The position numbers and the translations under genes are program-made. A stretch of 64,000 nucleotides of DNA, taken from Pseudisothecium myosuroides. Taxonomy: Eukaryota; Streptophyta; Bryopsida; Hypnales; Lembophyllaceae. Numbering within the stretch: position 1 is the stretch's first letter; every line of letters starts with the position of its first letter. The stretch is from contig OX637294.1 of NCBI GenBank assembly GCA_951799445.1, positions 20,237,452 to 20,301,451 on the forward strand, written 5' to 3'. Under the pieces are notes generated by a model. That model saw only the letters and a list, made by a program, of their open reading frames with translations. It made no database searches and was not told the DNA's origin. Below, piece after piece: positions 36,311 to 48,527 of this stretch.

Positions 36311-38488
36311 TTAATCAAAATAGTCATCATCGTCATATTCATATTCACGGTGGATGTTGATGACTTGCTGAACCTCACCATAAGTTTCAAGCTCCGAAAC
36401 ATCGGCGGCGCTACCAAGGAATAAGGGCAGTCGTTGAAGCAGATGTGTGGGTTGAATTTCCAAAATCCGACGCCTCCCGTCTATAGCCCGTCCACCACCG
36501 TGTTCCACTAAGAAACTGAGGGCATTCGCTTCATGAATGAGGTGCAGGTGTGCACGAGGGTTCATGGCAATGCCACCGTATAAGATTGTTCGATGAAGGT
36601 CAGCGACTAAGGAAGAGATATACTTGGCAGAGTAACGTCGGGCATTCTGACCGCGTCCTTGCCGAATGGTGTCTACATATTGGCGCAAACCTTCGGGCCA
36701 ATCGAAATACCTTCCATCGTTAACAGAGTACACGTTGCCTGAAACCATACACCAATGAATCAAAGGTGTCAAACCACATGGTTGTTGACAGGGTACTGTG
36801 CGAAGACTTCGTAAGAAGATATATTTATACATAATGATGTTCCATGATATGAGGGAACTACAAGACTTAGAAGGAAATTGCACTTTAGCGAGAACGCAGA
36901 CACTTCAACGAACACAAATACTCAGCACTGGTTGGCAAAGTTGAAAGAGAAACCTCGTTCAGGAATTCGAATATCCGGGTGGGTCAAGACAAACTCTCCA
37001 AAATCGCTGTCCAAAGTGAATCCATGTAAGCCAGTCCCAACAGAAAAACACATCATGGTCGCTGAAGAGTAGATACCATAACCGGCTGCCACGATCCTCT
37101 CCCCTCGTTGCATCACATTGATGGCCGCTTTCTGTCCCAAGGGGAGATGATCGGCTTCCCGCAGCCGGTAGTAGATGCTAAACATGGTGCCTGTGGGAGT
37201 GAGCTCATCGAAGTCTTGCGACCCGTCCAAAGGGTCGAACACTACAACGTAAGGGCCATCGCCAAACCATATAGGTGCCTCATCCTCTTCCGAAGAGATG
37301 ACTGCCACTTTGCCTGAGCTTCTGAGAGCCATTTGAAGTATGTTGTTCTGCCTGCCAGCAAAGTGTGAGCATTGTTAGTTCAACGAGCTCCCGTTTTCCA
37401 ATTGTCGAATTTTCACCGAAACTTCCCATGTTATGATCCACCCTGGATTCCACTCTGACCTCTTCACCACCACATAACAATTGCAACAGCTTCTTCAATG
37501 GAATTCGACTGTTCCGGGAGCTTTTAGACAGCATCATAAAGAGAGTTTTCTTCATGATTCATAGAGAGCCCCTTCATGGTCACAATGATTACACAGAAGC
37601 TGGCTTCTGTACAATCACTCTAAGCATAAAAGAAACCTCCAATCAATCATGTAAAAGACTCTCATTACGATGCTGTCTAAAAGCTCCCGAATCAGCTTAA
37701 TTCCACTAAAGAAGCTGTTGCAATTGTCATGAGGTGGTGAAAAGGTCAGACTAGAATCCAGGGTGGATCATAACACAAAACAAATTGTTATGTGCCACAG
37801 GGAAAATTGAAACTCTACCAACAATATCGGTGAATATGTGAGCAGAAGGCAAGCAACGCACCGAAAGAATCCGCAGCGACCGCGGATCCTCCCGCTCCCG
37901 ACCTCCAACAGCAGACTCATAAGCCGAAGCGGAAGACGTCAATTCCTTCGGTGACGACAGAAGCACTCCAATATGCTTACACGCCGCTTGAATATGCGCC
38001 ATGAGGATCACCATGTCCACATCCACATTGGAGCCTTCCGTCCCCAGAAACGCCGTCAGCGTGATCACGCCCTCCGCGTTCCGAGCCGCAGCATACGAAC
38101 TCAGAGGCGCCCTTCGATAATACGTCGGCTTCGGTAGTGGTGTCGCCCGTCGAGCTCTCGTGGGAGCGGAGTTGCTGAACCAGCGGGAAACAGGGGAAGG
38201 TCGGTGGGGCACCTTCACCACGGGCGGGGGAGCGAAGTAGGTGTACTCGGAGCTCGCAGGCGGTGGCTTCCGGGGCGGCATTTTCTGCGAAGGTCGTCGG
38301 ATGAGGTAGGCCAAGAGTCTGGACAGAAGCGATGACGCTGGTGGGGGAGGAGGAGGAGGAGGAGGAGGGGTTGGGGGAGATTCTTGGGGTTTGGAGAAGA
38401 AAGATGCAGCGGGTTCAGTTCTTGCATTATAGCGGTGGGTAGCCAAAGGGACGAAGCAGATTAGGAAGAGGACTAAGTAGGCGTTCAT
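36311..38488 (-). CDS. Chloroplast fructose-1,6-bisphosphatase, cpFBPase II type
   Basis: Hydrolyses fructose 1,6-bisphosphate to fructose 6-phosphate and phosphate in the plastid. Three exons with consistent phases: 37862-38488, 36954-37347, 36311-36738, giving 482 aa. Exon 1 has a hydrophobic start, a proline run (near residues 38-50), an Arg/Ser/Pro-rich transit-like stretch, then the catalytic domain beginning GVITLTAFLGTEG. Exon 2 carries the metal-binding Glu pair SEED (229-230) and DPLDGS (247-252). Exon 3 has SVNDGRYFDWPEGLRQY and YGGIAMNPRAH, which match the second plastid isoform rather than the classical thioredoxin-regulated one, and the regulatory cysteine loop is absent. The protein is longer than usual because of its N-terminus; the real start could be a later Met such as residue 70. 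Intron 1 contains a long hairpin. Confidence 0.92.
37430..37774. repeat. Long hairpin (inverted repeat) in intron 1 of the FBPase gene
   Basis: Arms 37430-37561 and 37643-37774 are inverted copies with roughly 85-90% identity by eye. Shared blocks include GTTATGATCCACCCTGGATT, CAATTGCAACAGCTTCTT and GGGAGCTTTTAGACAGCATC, around an 81-base loop. It fills most of the 514-base intron and looks like an inserted MITE. No clear target-site duplication was found. Confidence 0.85.
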
Positions 38489-39400
38489 GGAGAAGGCTGG
38501 AAGAAATTCTCATCCAACCCCTCCCAATGCTATGCCTGCACGGCACTCTACACTGTCACTATGGTGTAAGCCCTCGAATGCTTCCAACAAGTGCAAATGG
38601 CGACCTCATCCACTAGCTCCCACGCTCTCGTCGCTGCCTCGTCCAGTCTCGACTGCCATCGCTCCTTGCACTTCGCCATTCAACCAATACTCACAAGATC
38701 CCCATTCGTATCCGCAGTTGAGCCTTTCAGAAGCCCCGGTAAACTTAACTCGCAGCTTCATCGATACTCCACAAGAGTACGATTCCCGACAACTGAGATT
38801 TCACATTGCTAACAATACTCTTGAAGCCCACCTTTGAGATTGCCAGTGGCGCAATGTCAGCGCACACGCACTCTTCTACTTCAACACCCTCAATAACTTC
38901 ATGCTTCTCTGAAAAAAACAAAAAACAGCAATCGCACTAGCGATTAGCTACAGCAATCAAAACCCCTACTAGAAACCCACCACACCAGCTTCTTCCGTCC
39001 ACCGCCTTTCCCTAGCCTTCCAAGCTTACACAACCCACTTCAGCTAACCCATCCCAAACTAACAAGAACCATCACTAGCACTCTCTGTTTTCTTCTAATG
39101 CCACAAAACCATCACTACCATCGACCGACAACTCAAAATTCACAGAAATGCTTCCATCAGGCTTCAAACACAACAAGCATTGCAAAAAACTCACAGTCAA
39201 GGACCGTCCTGTAAGAATTTTCACAGCTTCTTCGATCTAGTGCTATACTATTCCCGTTCCTCCGCTCCTGAATTTCCTGAAAGCAATCTTGGAAGCAGTG
39301 AATGATGATGCTTCAATCTCCAATGAAAATGAAGCAAGCCGTGGCCGTCCTCAATCATATAGAAATATTCGTCTCGGTGATGGCGAAGAAGAAGAGAAGA
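38489..39400. other. Upstream region of the FBPase gene
   Basis: The part nearest 38489 is expected to hold the 5' UTR and promoter. Plus-strand ORFs at 38487-38837 show no family resemblance. No gene recognised. Confidence 0.4.
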
Positions 39401-39474
39401 CTCATTAAGCGCAGTTCAGGGTGACACTCCTTGTGTGCTCAGTCGTCTGTCTGTCTGTGCTGGAAGGGGGGATA

Positions 39475-39740
39475 TTCGTCCAACGAAATGCGAACGAGGA
39501 TGGTGAGTTTGGACGGAAGTGGGGGGAACGTCGAACGAAATGTGGGTGAGTTTGGACGGAAGTGGAAGGAAGTCGTTCGAACGAATTGTGAACGAGGATG
39601 GTGAGTTTGGACGGAAGTAGGGGGGGACCTTTGAACGAAATGTGAACGAGGATGGTGAGTTTGGACGGAAGTGGGGGGGGGAACCTTCGAACGAAATGTG
39701 AACGAGGATGGTGAGTTTGGACGGAAGTGGAAGGAAGTCG
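39475..39740. repeat. Five-unit minisatellite, 43-60-bp units
   Basis: Units built on CGAACGAAATGTGAACGAGG followed by ATGGTGAGTTTGGACGGAAG and a G-run of variable length repeat five times; the second unit is shortened. The 119-codon minus-strand ORF here is a by-product of the repeat. Confidence 0.9.
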
Positions 39741-39851
39741 TTGAAGTTTCGAGTTCAAATCCAAATTACGGCGCTGACTGGTATTAACTTAGTCTGACAC
39801 TATTTGTGAAATTTCGTCAAATCAATGACAGTGAGCTGCAGTAATGGAGGG

Positions 39852-39886
39852 GTGGTACCCTGCCTGGTACCCTGTCTGGTACCCGT
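39852..39886. repeat. Triplicated 12-mer TGGTACCCTGYC
   Basis: Three consecutive units TGGTACCCTGCC, TGGTACCCTGTC and TGGTACCCGTAC. Confidence 0.8.
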
Positions 39887-39899
39887 ACTGCAAGAGGGG

Positions 39900-41740
39900 T
39901 ATCAAAGCTTCACCTGAACAAACAAAACCTGCGGTTCTTTTTGGGAAATTGTGTGAATATGGCAGGATTACAGAACTGAAAACCGGCCGATCCTGTCCCT
40001 AAAAAGCGTGTCCTAGAAAATCTAATGAAAAAATAAATGCTTGTTGCACAGTCTTCAAAATGTGGATCAAAATTTTTTTATTTTTTTATTTTTTTATTTT
40101 TTGAAACAAATGAAAAGATTTCACAAAAGTTTTTTTTCACGTTTTTTTTGAGAAAGTGTGGGGATGGTCATCACTTGGTGAAGACAAATCCTACATTCAT
40201 CCATCCGTGGGACAAAAAAATTCTTTTCAATTATATCCTTGCACTCATTTAGCCAAATTTGGAGACTTCATTCACATTTTAAATAGAAATGAAAAAAAAT
40301 TGGCAAAAAGGGACTACTTTTATCTAGCAAAAAAGTAGAGATTTATTTTGAAATAGTGCGCAATTTGGCTCTAGAATGTCCATAAAATAAAGGGTTGATG
40401 TGGATAGTAAAATTATGTAATAGATTTTGAGAATTTACCGATTCAACTTCAAACTTGTGTAATATTTACATGTTGTATACAAATGTCAGTCTTAGACTTC
40501 TGCCGACTTTAGTTGCAATCAGTCTTTATTAAGTATTTTAGGAATAAAAGCTCTACAACACACAATGATAGTTGTAAATAAATTTACTCTGTTTCAAGTG
40601 ATACTACCTTAATCCTTAGAGGACACTATTGCAATTTATGGGGCATTTGGAAAACCAAATCCCAATTTACACACAATTTTTGATTTTAAATGATTTAAAG
40701 CTTAAATATAAAAATGTAGCTCTAATAATCTACGTTTCACTCCATTCTAACTTTCATCAAAATTGTCAAAATTCTAGTTTTTGTGACATTTTGAAGGTAA
40801 AATCTTGAAAGCTTAAAATACACTTGTCCACTTTTGAGCCTTTTCTATGGAATGTGAGCTCAAAGAATGCAATAATTAATCCATGCTGTTTATCTTCAGT
40901 TTTCTCTCAAAATTCATATTACTTTAAATTTGTGTATCTACTATGATTTTTATAATTAAATTACCTTAAAAAGTTATATAAATTTCATTTTAATTTTTTA
41001 ATTATAAAAAATTGAAAATATATACACCTTTTATTCACTCCAAAATCTTTAGATTTTGTCTTCAACAATATCACAGTCATTTTCTTGATTTCTATGAGTT
41101 TTTTATGTGTATGGGTGTGACCTTTTTACAATGTTGATGGAGATGGATCCTAACGATGTATGCCAATATGTAAAGATGCATCATAGATGTTGTGTATTTT
41201 GAAAAAATGCAATTTTTTTATGCTTCTATAAGAGAGCAATTGTAGCAAGTTTTCAAGTGGGTATTTTACAAGTTAACATATTTTCAAAGAAGGATTGCAT
41301 TATGCTTTAAATTTCTTGGCTCTAAATTTGTGTAGGATTGTATAGTACAATATTGTTTGTATATTACAAACTTTCATTTTTGGAGATTTACATTTTAGCA
41401 TTTGTACTCATAGATAAGAATGTTACAAAGTCAAAATAAATTAGGGCTAACAATTCAATGTAGACCACAAGTAAAGGGTAAAGTTGACACACCTTATTGA
41501 TGTTTTTTTAAGGAAAAGTTTAGTCCAACAAATGCCTAAGGCACACATATATCATAAGATTTTTTTGTAACTAAAAACAAAACATTAAAGATTTTATCAT
41601 GACCATTTTAATCATTCATATTGCAAAAAGTATAATCTAAACCCCAAAGATAAATGCTGAAGAACATTGAAGGACATAATTATTTGCTAAAAAAATTTTG
41701 AAGTTTAATATGGATTTTTTTGTCCTCAAAGGAGTAATCC
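39900..41740. other. AT-rich intergenic DNA, nothing recognised
   Basis: Poly-T/A tracts near 40070-40150. Overlapping ORFs at 40037-40338 have no family resemblance. Confidence 0.4.
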
Positions 41741-41744
41741 TTAA

Positions 41745-43560
41745 AGGGTCAAGTGGTCATTGAAAGACTAATTGGAGATTCAAGTAGGTTCCTAAGAAAT
41801 CAATTTAAATGGACCTTTCTAAAATTTTGACACAAGGTGTGGACATATCTCTAGCTCCTTTGTCCAAAATAAGATTTTTCCCCAATCAAGTGCCCGGATC
41901 AAAAGTTATACTTAGGGAAGTTTTTAAAATAATGTAGGAAGCTTTGAGTAGTATGTACAAAACTCCTCTTCTACTTCTTGAATTTGGCGTATGCATAACA
42001 AACAAAGTATAGGATGCACCTGACAAGTACAGTTGGGTCCCAATCAAAATGGCGTTTTCGAAATCGCAGGGAAGGAAATTTTGCATCTACCAACTTTGAC
42101 AGCCTCCCAAGGGCTCAAAAATTGATATTTGACTATAAAATTTTTATAATAGCATTATCTTTAAGTTAATTATATGTGTGCCAAATTTCAAGGCCAAATG
42201 ATTTACACAAAAAAAGATATTTGAAATCTCCCAACATATGTAGCCGTGAATTTTTTTTCACTACTACCAACTTTGACACCCTCCCAAGGATTGAATTTTT
42301 TTTTTCTATGAAAATTTTGGCATAAGACCATCTATATGTTGATTACATGTGTAAAAAATTTGAAGTCCAAGAAACCCCCACAAAAATAGATATTCAAAAT
42401 CTCCCAACATGTGTAGTTGTGAGAAAAATTTCACTACTACCAACTTTGACACTATCCCAAGGGTTGAAAAATAGTTTATTTACCATGAAATTTTTATAAT
42501 GAAATCATCTCTATGTTAATAACATGTGTGCCAAATTTAAATTTCAAAAGATTCATACAAAAAAAATATGCTAGTTCTACCTATGTGTAGAGCTATGAGA
42601 AAAATTTCACTATTACCAACTTTGACACTATCTCAAGGGCTGAAAAAAAACCAGTTTACTATGAAATTTTTGGCATGAAATCATCTTTGTATTGATAAAA
42701 TGTACACCAAATTTCAAGGTCAAAAGATTTACCAAAAAGATATTTTTAATAGTCTACCAACATGTGTAGTTGTGAGAATGACTTTTTACATCCGTGTGAA
42801 AATTTACCCAAAAAATGACACTATCCCAAGGGCTGAAAAAATCGTTCTCACAACTACACATGTTGGTAGAATTAGCATTTTTTTTTGTGTGAATCTTTTG
42901 AACTTGAAATTTGGCACACATGTTATTAACATAGAGATGATTTCATTATAAAAATTTCATGGTAAATAAACTATTTTTCAACCCTTGGGATAGTGTCAAA
43001 GTTGGTAGTAGTGAAATTTTTCTCACAACTACACATGTTGGGAGATTTTGAATATCTATTTTTGTTGGGGTCTTTTGGACTTGAAATTTTTCACACATGT
43101 AATCAACATAGAGATGGTCTTATGCCAAAAATTTCATAGAAAAAAAAAATTTCAATCCTTGGGAGGGTGTCAAAGTTGGCAGGTGCAAAATTTCCTTCCC
43201 TGCGATTTTGAAAACGCCATTTTGATTGGGACCCCATTGTACAAGAACCATGCATGTTTAGTACAAAATTCTCATTCCATGAGGTGAAACTAAAGTTTGT
43301 TGTTGTCCCAACAAACCTAGTCAAATTTATTTTTTTTTTTTAAATTCAAAAGCTACAATCTCTTGATATGCATGGTTATAGATTCTAAAAAAATCCACAC
43401 ATTCCCATAATAGTCTAGTACAAATTTGTAGGGTTGAATTTTCATTTCATATTAAATTTATTTATTTTAAATTTTTGATTAGGTATTTAAGTGGAAGTTG
43501 TCACTTAGGGGACAATTTTGTGTGACTTTTTGTCTGAAATGTCCCTTGGTCCTTAATCCG
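41745..43560. mobile_element. TTAA-flanked element (copy 4) split by a nested foldback element
   Basis: TTAA lies at 41741-41744 and again at 43561-43564. The left part (to about 42026) and right part (from about 43243) together reproduce the order of copy 3 at 34421-34962. The 1.2 kb between is the foldback element of the next entry, so this is a nested insertion. The right end reads CCCTTGGTCCTTAATCCG. Confidence 0.65.
42027..43242. mobile_element. Foldback element with tandem repeats in its arms (family FB3)
   Basis: The left end TGGGTCCCAATCAAAATGGC and inverted right end GCCATTTTGATTGGGACCCC bound arms of about 600 bases. Each arm holds three to four direct units of about 175 bases, each starting CTACCAACTTTGACAC and TCCCAAGGGNTGAA. 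The symmetry centre is near 42780-42850. CAAG flanks both ends (42023-42026 and 43241-43246 region), a possible short duplication. No ORF. Confidence 0.85.
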
Positions 43561-43573
43561 TTAAGTTCCTTAA

Positions 43574-44489
43574 CTATGTTTTCCCCCAAAACGATCAAAA
43601 ACTGTCATTTTGAACACAAGTACCAAATTTTGGGAGAAAAAAACATTTTTGGACACATGTAACTATAGGATCTTGTAGTATTCATGCTGCTTTGAGAAGA
43701 TGTGGAAAAAAAATTCAGAATTTTCCACCGTGTGGATTGCAAGATATTAGCATTTGAATTGACAAAAATTCCTTTGGGAGCCCGGGTGAAAACTTGGGCA
43801 GCTGCACTTCACAAAGTCACATCTGTATGAAATAATGTCCAAAACAGTGGTTACTCTTTGAATTCATTCTTCAGGGCAAGTTGGCTACATGTTTGAAAAT
43901 TTTCAGATCATTTGGAATTGTATAGCATACAGAAAAAAAATAATAAGTAGAAAGAAGTAGAGAATGATTCAAAACACTAAATTGTTAAGGAATTAATTAT
44001 GGAATTGAAAAATGCCAATTCCGATGGTTGTAATGTTGTAATAAACAATCTACATCCCATGATTTTATTTTTTTCCAAAAATATTGAATATTGAGTGAAA
44101 TAAACAACTTCAAAATTTATTTTAGTGTAGAGAATCCAGAATTGCCTACAAACTAAAATTCCTCATAACTTTTGACTCATTGATCAAATTGGAATGATTC
44201 AAAGCTTTCCATGTATATGAAAATCTAGATAACCAATTTCAGGTTTTTGTTTTTGAAAAAAGTGATTTTTTCTGATGTGCCCGGATTGTTGGCCAAGAAA
44301 TAAAAGTAACATGTTAGGCCATAACTTTTGACTCATATTTCCAAATGTCATAAAATTTTGTTCACATGAAAGATATTCCTCGTCCTCACCTTCCATAAAA
44401 GTTTTGGCTTGAAATATGCAAATTTCTAGTCACAGGTACTTGTCCAAAATTGCTATGTTGCTAAAAATAGCAAGCTGGTCCTTCAGGGG
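43574..44489. mobile_element. Probable TTAA-type element (copy 5)
   Basis: The right end GGTCCTTCAGGGG precedes TTAA (44490-44493), and TTAA also precedes the left limit. The left end (CTATGTTTTC) is not a clear match, so the left boundary is uncertain. Internal phrases GCCCGGG, GGGCAGCTGCAC and CATAACTTTTGACTCAT resemble those of the family. Confidence 0.45.
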
Positions 44490-44944
44490 TTAAGGTGTTA
44501 AATACAACTTTATTTGGGGTAGAAATAATTTTCTAAAAAGACTCTCAATTCTATTTTTAGAATTATTATTTGTCAACCCTAACTTATCCCATGGTGGGTA
44601 GGAAAAACGGAAAGGAAAAAGAATATCGTACATGTAGGTTAGTTTTGGCACCTTCCTGATGAAACAATTTACTTTTTCTAGTTCAATGGTTCAGCAACTT
44701 GATTTTGATTTCTTGACTTTCGGCACTTTTTAAAAAAAGAAATTTAGACACTTCTAATTTTGGATTGATTTTTTCTATTCATGCGTGAATGTGTTGCTTT
44801 TTCTAAATTTTCTCAAGAATAGTTTTGGATATTCAAAATTAGCAACAATGAAATTTTTTCAGATTTTCAAAAATAGTTGTTTTTAAAATTTTAGACACAA
44901 TTCAAATTTTCCTTATTTATTTCCGAAACTAACCTACATATATG

Positions 44945-45246
44945 GTAAGGTAAGAGGCTCAAACTCCGTTAGGGCAGTAAAAGCGAACATGACTCAGTGG
45001 TACATTTTGCATCCTTCAATGTACCAACTATGCACATTTCAAGAGGTGGTCGCTTTTGATGACCACAAATGACCACTTTTTTCAACTTCAAAAATTTGTA
45101 ACTAATTCCACAAAGGTCAAAAAAATATGAAAGGACTTGAGTTAGATGTCATTTTCACTCGTCTTTCAAGGAAAATTTACTGAAATTTTTTTCAAGATGT
45201 TTAGCCTCCTCCAAATTCAGTTCCATTTATGGACCTCCTACCTTAC
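44945..45246. mobile_element. MITE with GTAAGGTAGGAGG ends (family M3, copy 2)
   Basis: The left end GTAAGGTAAGAGGCTC and inverted right end GGACCTCCTACCTTAC enclose about 300 bases. The interior partly resembles 20139-20424 (GTACATTT, CATTT(C/G)AAGAGGTGGT, CAACTTCAAAAAT), linking families M2 and M3. Confidence 0.65.
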
Positions 45247-45249
45247 ACT

Positions 45250-46560
45250 CTTTTTTTTTCTTGGTCCAGGCCAGTTCCAGCTGGTTCTCCTTCAGTCTGT
45301 CCCTCTCTTCCCATTGAATTGAGAACCCCCTCTTTTTCAAAATGAATTTCGGCTGCTGAGTGGATGGCGGCATGCTGCAAGTCAGTATCAAATTATCAAT
45401 GCATGGACCATTTGGAAACAAAGTCAGAGAGACATCTACGTGCTACCATATGGCAATAATAACTTAAGTGATATGCAACGACGACTTGACGAGTCTAATA
45501 AGTTAAGCTTATGTCATACCCGCACACATGAACTGTCAACATTAAATCTCTTGAATGCCTATTGTCTGTCATGATTTGCAGATACGAGCATTTTTTGAAT
45601 GAGAGATTCGTACCATTGCAGGCAAACATCCACACCATACGCTGGAAGCACCCAAAACTGTCAATATTTGCATTTCAGCATAGTTGGAGGCAATTTTTAG
45701 TAAATATAATATTTTTGTAGTATTAGTGAGTGGAAATGATGAATACTCAAAAAAAAATTATATTTTTTGGATGTGGTATGTAATTTCTATGATTTTTCAA
45801 AGTGACGGCTCACTAGACCACTGAAACTGTCACATAGGTGGACCCAAAACTAAAGTCTACAAAAAACAATAGTTAGCAAATGAGAGTTAGGTGTGTGTCC
45901 TTCAAATGCATCAGCGAATCAGAGCTAAGCATTTCAAGGACACATTAATGAGAAGTCTGCAGACAGATTTAGTGATAGTCTAAGGTACAGGAATGGGAAC
46001 AGGGACACTAATGGGTGTTTCTACCTTACATTCACATCTGTAAGGTAGGAATACCATAGATGGATAATTTAAGCATTTCAGCTTGTAGGATATGGCCGGA
46101 ATTTGTTGAGAAATTGCGCTCAATGTGTGCGGAATAAGGATGAGGAAGAATGCAAAATTAAAATGATTTTTTTTGTTCAAGAATGAATATTTTATTCAAT
46201 ATATAAATATAGACTTTTCATTTGGACCCATTTCCTGTCTCATAGCTTCATCTAAAACGACTACCTTTGGAAATTGTTCCTTATCGAGTATGAGTCAATC
46301 TAGTGTGCGTAAATTGAATCTTTTTCAATCGCCACTAGAGGTAGCTATTGTCCGTTTTAGGACACCCTATTGTGCCATTAGAGGGGGCCTCTTCGTTTAT
46401 GGTATTGGCTTACTTTATCTCACTATCCACAAAGTTTTGAATTTGTTTTTCACCTTCATGCACCAAATGTATTCCATCATTTATAAAATAGTGGCTCGAT
46501 TGACCAACTACAAATCAAATATAGGAGGAAGTCGTTTAAACTTTACATTTCATTAGAAGA
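45250..46560. other. Intergenic DNA, nothing recognised
   Basis: ACCTTAC/GTAAGGTA pairs near 45963-46050 suggest another short M3-like remnant. The 127-codon plus-strand ORF at 46173-46556 is not assignable. Confidence 0.35.
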
Positions 46561-46562
46561 AA

Positions 46563-46835
46563 TTTGAGGGCTGCAAAGGGCCGTTTCAGGGCTGTTCCCG
46601 CAGTTGGGAACAACCAGAATATTAAAAAAAAAATTTAATTTAAAAAAAAAAAAAATTTAATTTAAAATTTAATTTAAATATTATTAAAAAAAATTAAAAT
46701 TATTAAAAAAATTTATTAAAATTTTATTTATTTTATTATTTTCTGACGTGGCACTCGCGTGACCACGTCAGATTACTATTCCCAGCGCGTTCCCAGAGTT
46801 CCTAGGGCCAGATAACTTGCGGTCTCTTGGAGGCC
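46563..46835. mobile_element. GACGTGG/CCACGTC element (family M1, copy 2, inverted)
   Basis: Opposite orientation to 14352-14608: CTGACGTGGCACTCGCGTGA then CCACGTCAGATTACT, GCGTTCCCAGAGTTCC and CTTGCGGTCTC. The AT-only stretch at 46620-46740 corresponds to the poly-A/T core of copy 1. Confidence 0.65.
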
Positions 46836-46839
46836 TCAA

Positions 46840-48523
46840 AAATCCTCTAATGGGAGGGTCTAATCTTGACACAATAGGATAAAATCCTTAGAAGATATAT
46901 GAAGGGGATAGGACATGTTTTATCCACTTTGGCAAGCCTTTCTTACGTTTTGATTTTGATGCTTTTATACTAATCTTTGAAGGACATTTGAGGTCCTCGG
47001 AGGGCTAAACAAACTTGATTTTAAGAATTTTTTTAAATGAGCATTGTGTAGCTTGTTTAAATGACCAATGAATGATGAGCTTCCGCCCTCCCTCATGCCA
47101 TGGCAACCTCAAAAGCCACTATTCAAAAAATATATCAAACTTTCTAATGCAAAAAACACAAGTGCAAATTGTGATTCAAAATCCAAGCTTAGATTGATAG
47201 ATGCATCTGGTGAAGACAAAGAAAATGATACTAAGGAAGTTCACATGTAGTTGAATATAAGAGGAGTTTTATCAAAGATTCTTTGAAAACTCAACCTCTT
47301 AGGTTGGATATGTCAATTAAGGGCTCAAGTACCAAAGAACACGTTAGCCTATAATTTGCCATTTGAAGTGTAAATTTAATTTGTATCTACAATAGTTCAC
47401 TTGTCAATTTGCACATTTTTTTAGCTGCATTGTTAAGTTTTATTTGACTTTCTTATTTCTTGTTTTGCCGCAAAGAGATTGAAAAAAATTACTGCATAGA
47501 AAGCTTTGATATCAAAAAATTTAGATTATTTACATGAGGACATACAGTTTAAAAATTAAATCAAATAGGAACAAATGCATAAAATAGGAATTTTATTCTT
47601 GAATATAGTAGACTACATAGACCTAAATATAACATACTACCTTACAAATTTTTCTTAAAAATAGATTAGATTATATACCCATTGAAGTATAAGGGGGATA
47701 GATGCTTTATTGCCAAATTTTTAATTTTTTCTAGAAAATGAATTTTAACATATATAAAAACAAAATTCTTTTTTTCATCCAAAAAAAATTTCCAAAAAAT
47801 TTCTCAAAAGTTTGGAGTCTAGATTAAAAACAATTGTGGTCAAAGTTGCCTTATAGGTACGGTACTTTAAGTCTCTATTTTTTCCATTAGGAAATAAAAT
47901 ACAAGAATTCTAAAAACCATCCAAAAGGAATTCCTTAGAATAATTACCACATTGAGATGACAATCCTTCAATCTTTATTACAATGTCAAAAGGACTCAAT
48001 GCTAATATTCCGCACTATTTACCATGCACATGTACACCAATTAACAAAACTGAGTACAAATTTGAAATGTTTTCATTCAAACAACTATACCGTAAGCATC
48101 AATGGACAAAGTCCAAAAGTGTCCATATGAAAGTTTTAGTATGCAACATATTGCACTTTATCATGGAAGTTTGAAGAAAAACTTAGTTGTCATTTGAAAG
48201 AAAATTAATTTCAAAGTTAGCCATGTCAAAAACTCGGTTTTGTTCACCATGATTTGGAATTACTTTATCTTTTGACAATTTTTTTCTATAACTCCAAAAA
48301 AACTTTTTGTGCCTTGGCATGTTGGTATATATCATTTTAGATTGTTGTGCACAAAAATTGAAGGAAATTGGCATTTATAGAATTTAAAATATCAACAATT
48401 TGACAAACATGCAAATGATGTTGGTTCTCTCAATATTTGAACTTTGGGGGGGAATTGAAAGCATGGGATTGCATTAGCCATTGTAGAAAGAGTATAGGTG
48501 GCAACATGGACCATTGTTATATC
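46840..48523. other. AT-rich intergenic DNA, nothing recognised
   Basis: Short ORFs (47068-47250, 47983-48174) have no recognised family. Confidence 0.4.
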
Positions 48524-48527
48524 TTAA

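Noticed and set aside
36311..38488. Sedoheptulose-1,7-bisphosphatase as an alternative identity
   Set aside because: The motifs SVNDGRYFDWPEGLRQY, YGGIAMNPR and ILEIQP follow the FBPase pattern, not that of SBPase.
39405..39764. 119-codon proline/serine-rich ORF
   Set aside because: It is created entirely by the minisatellite repeat.
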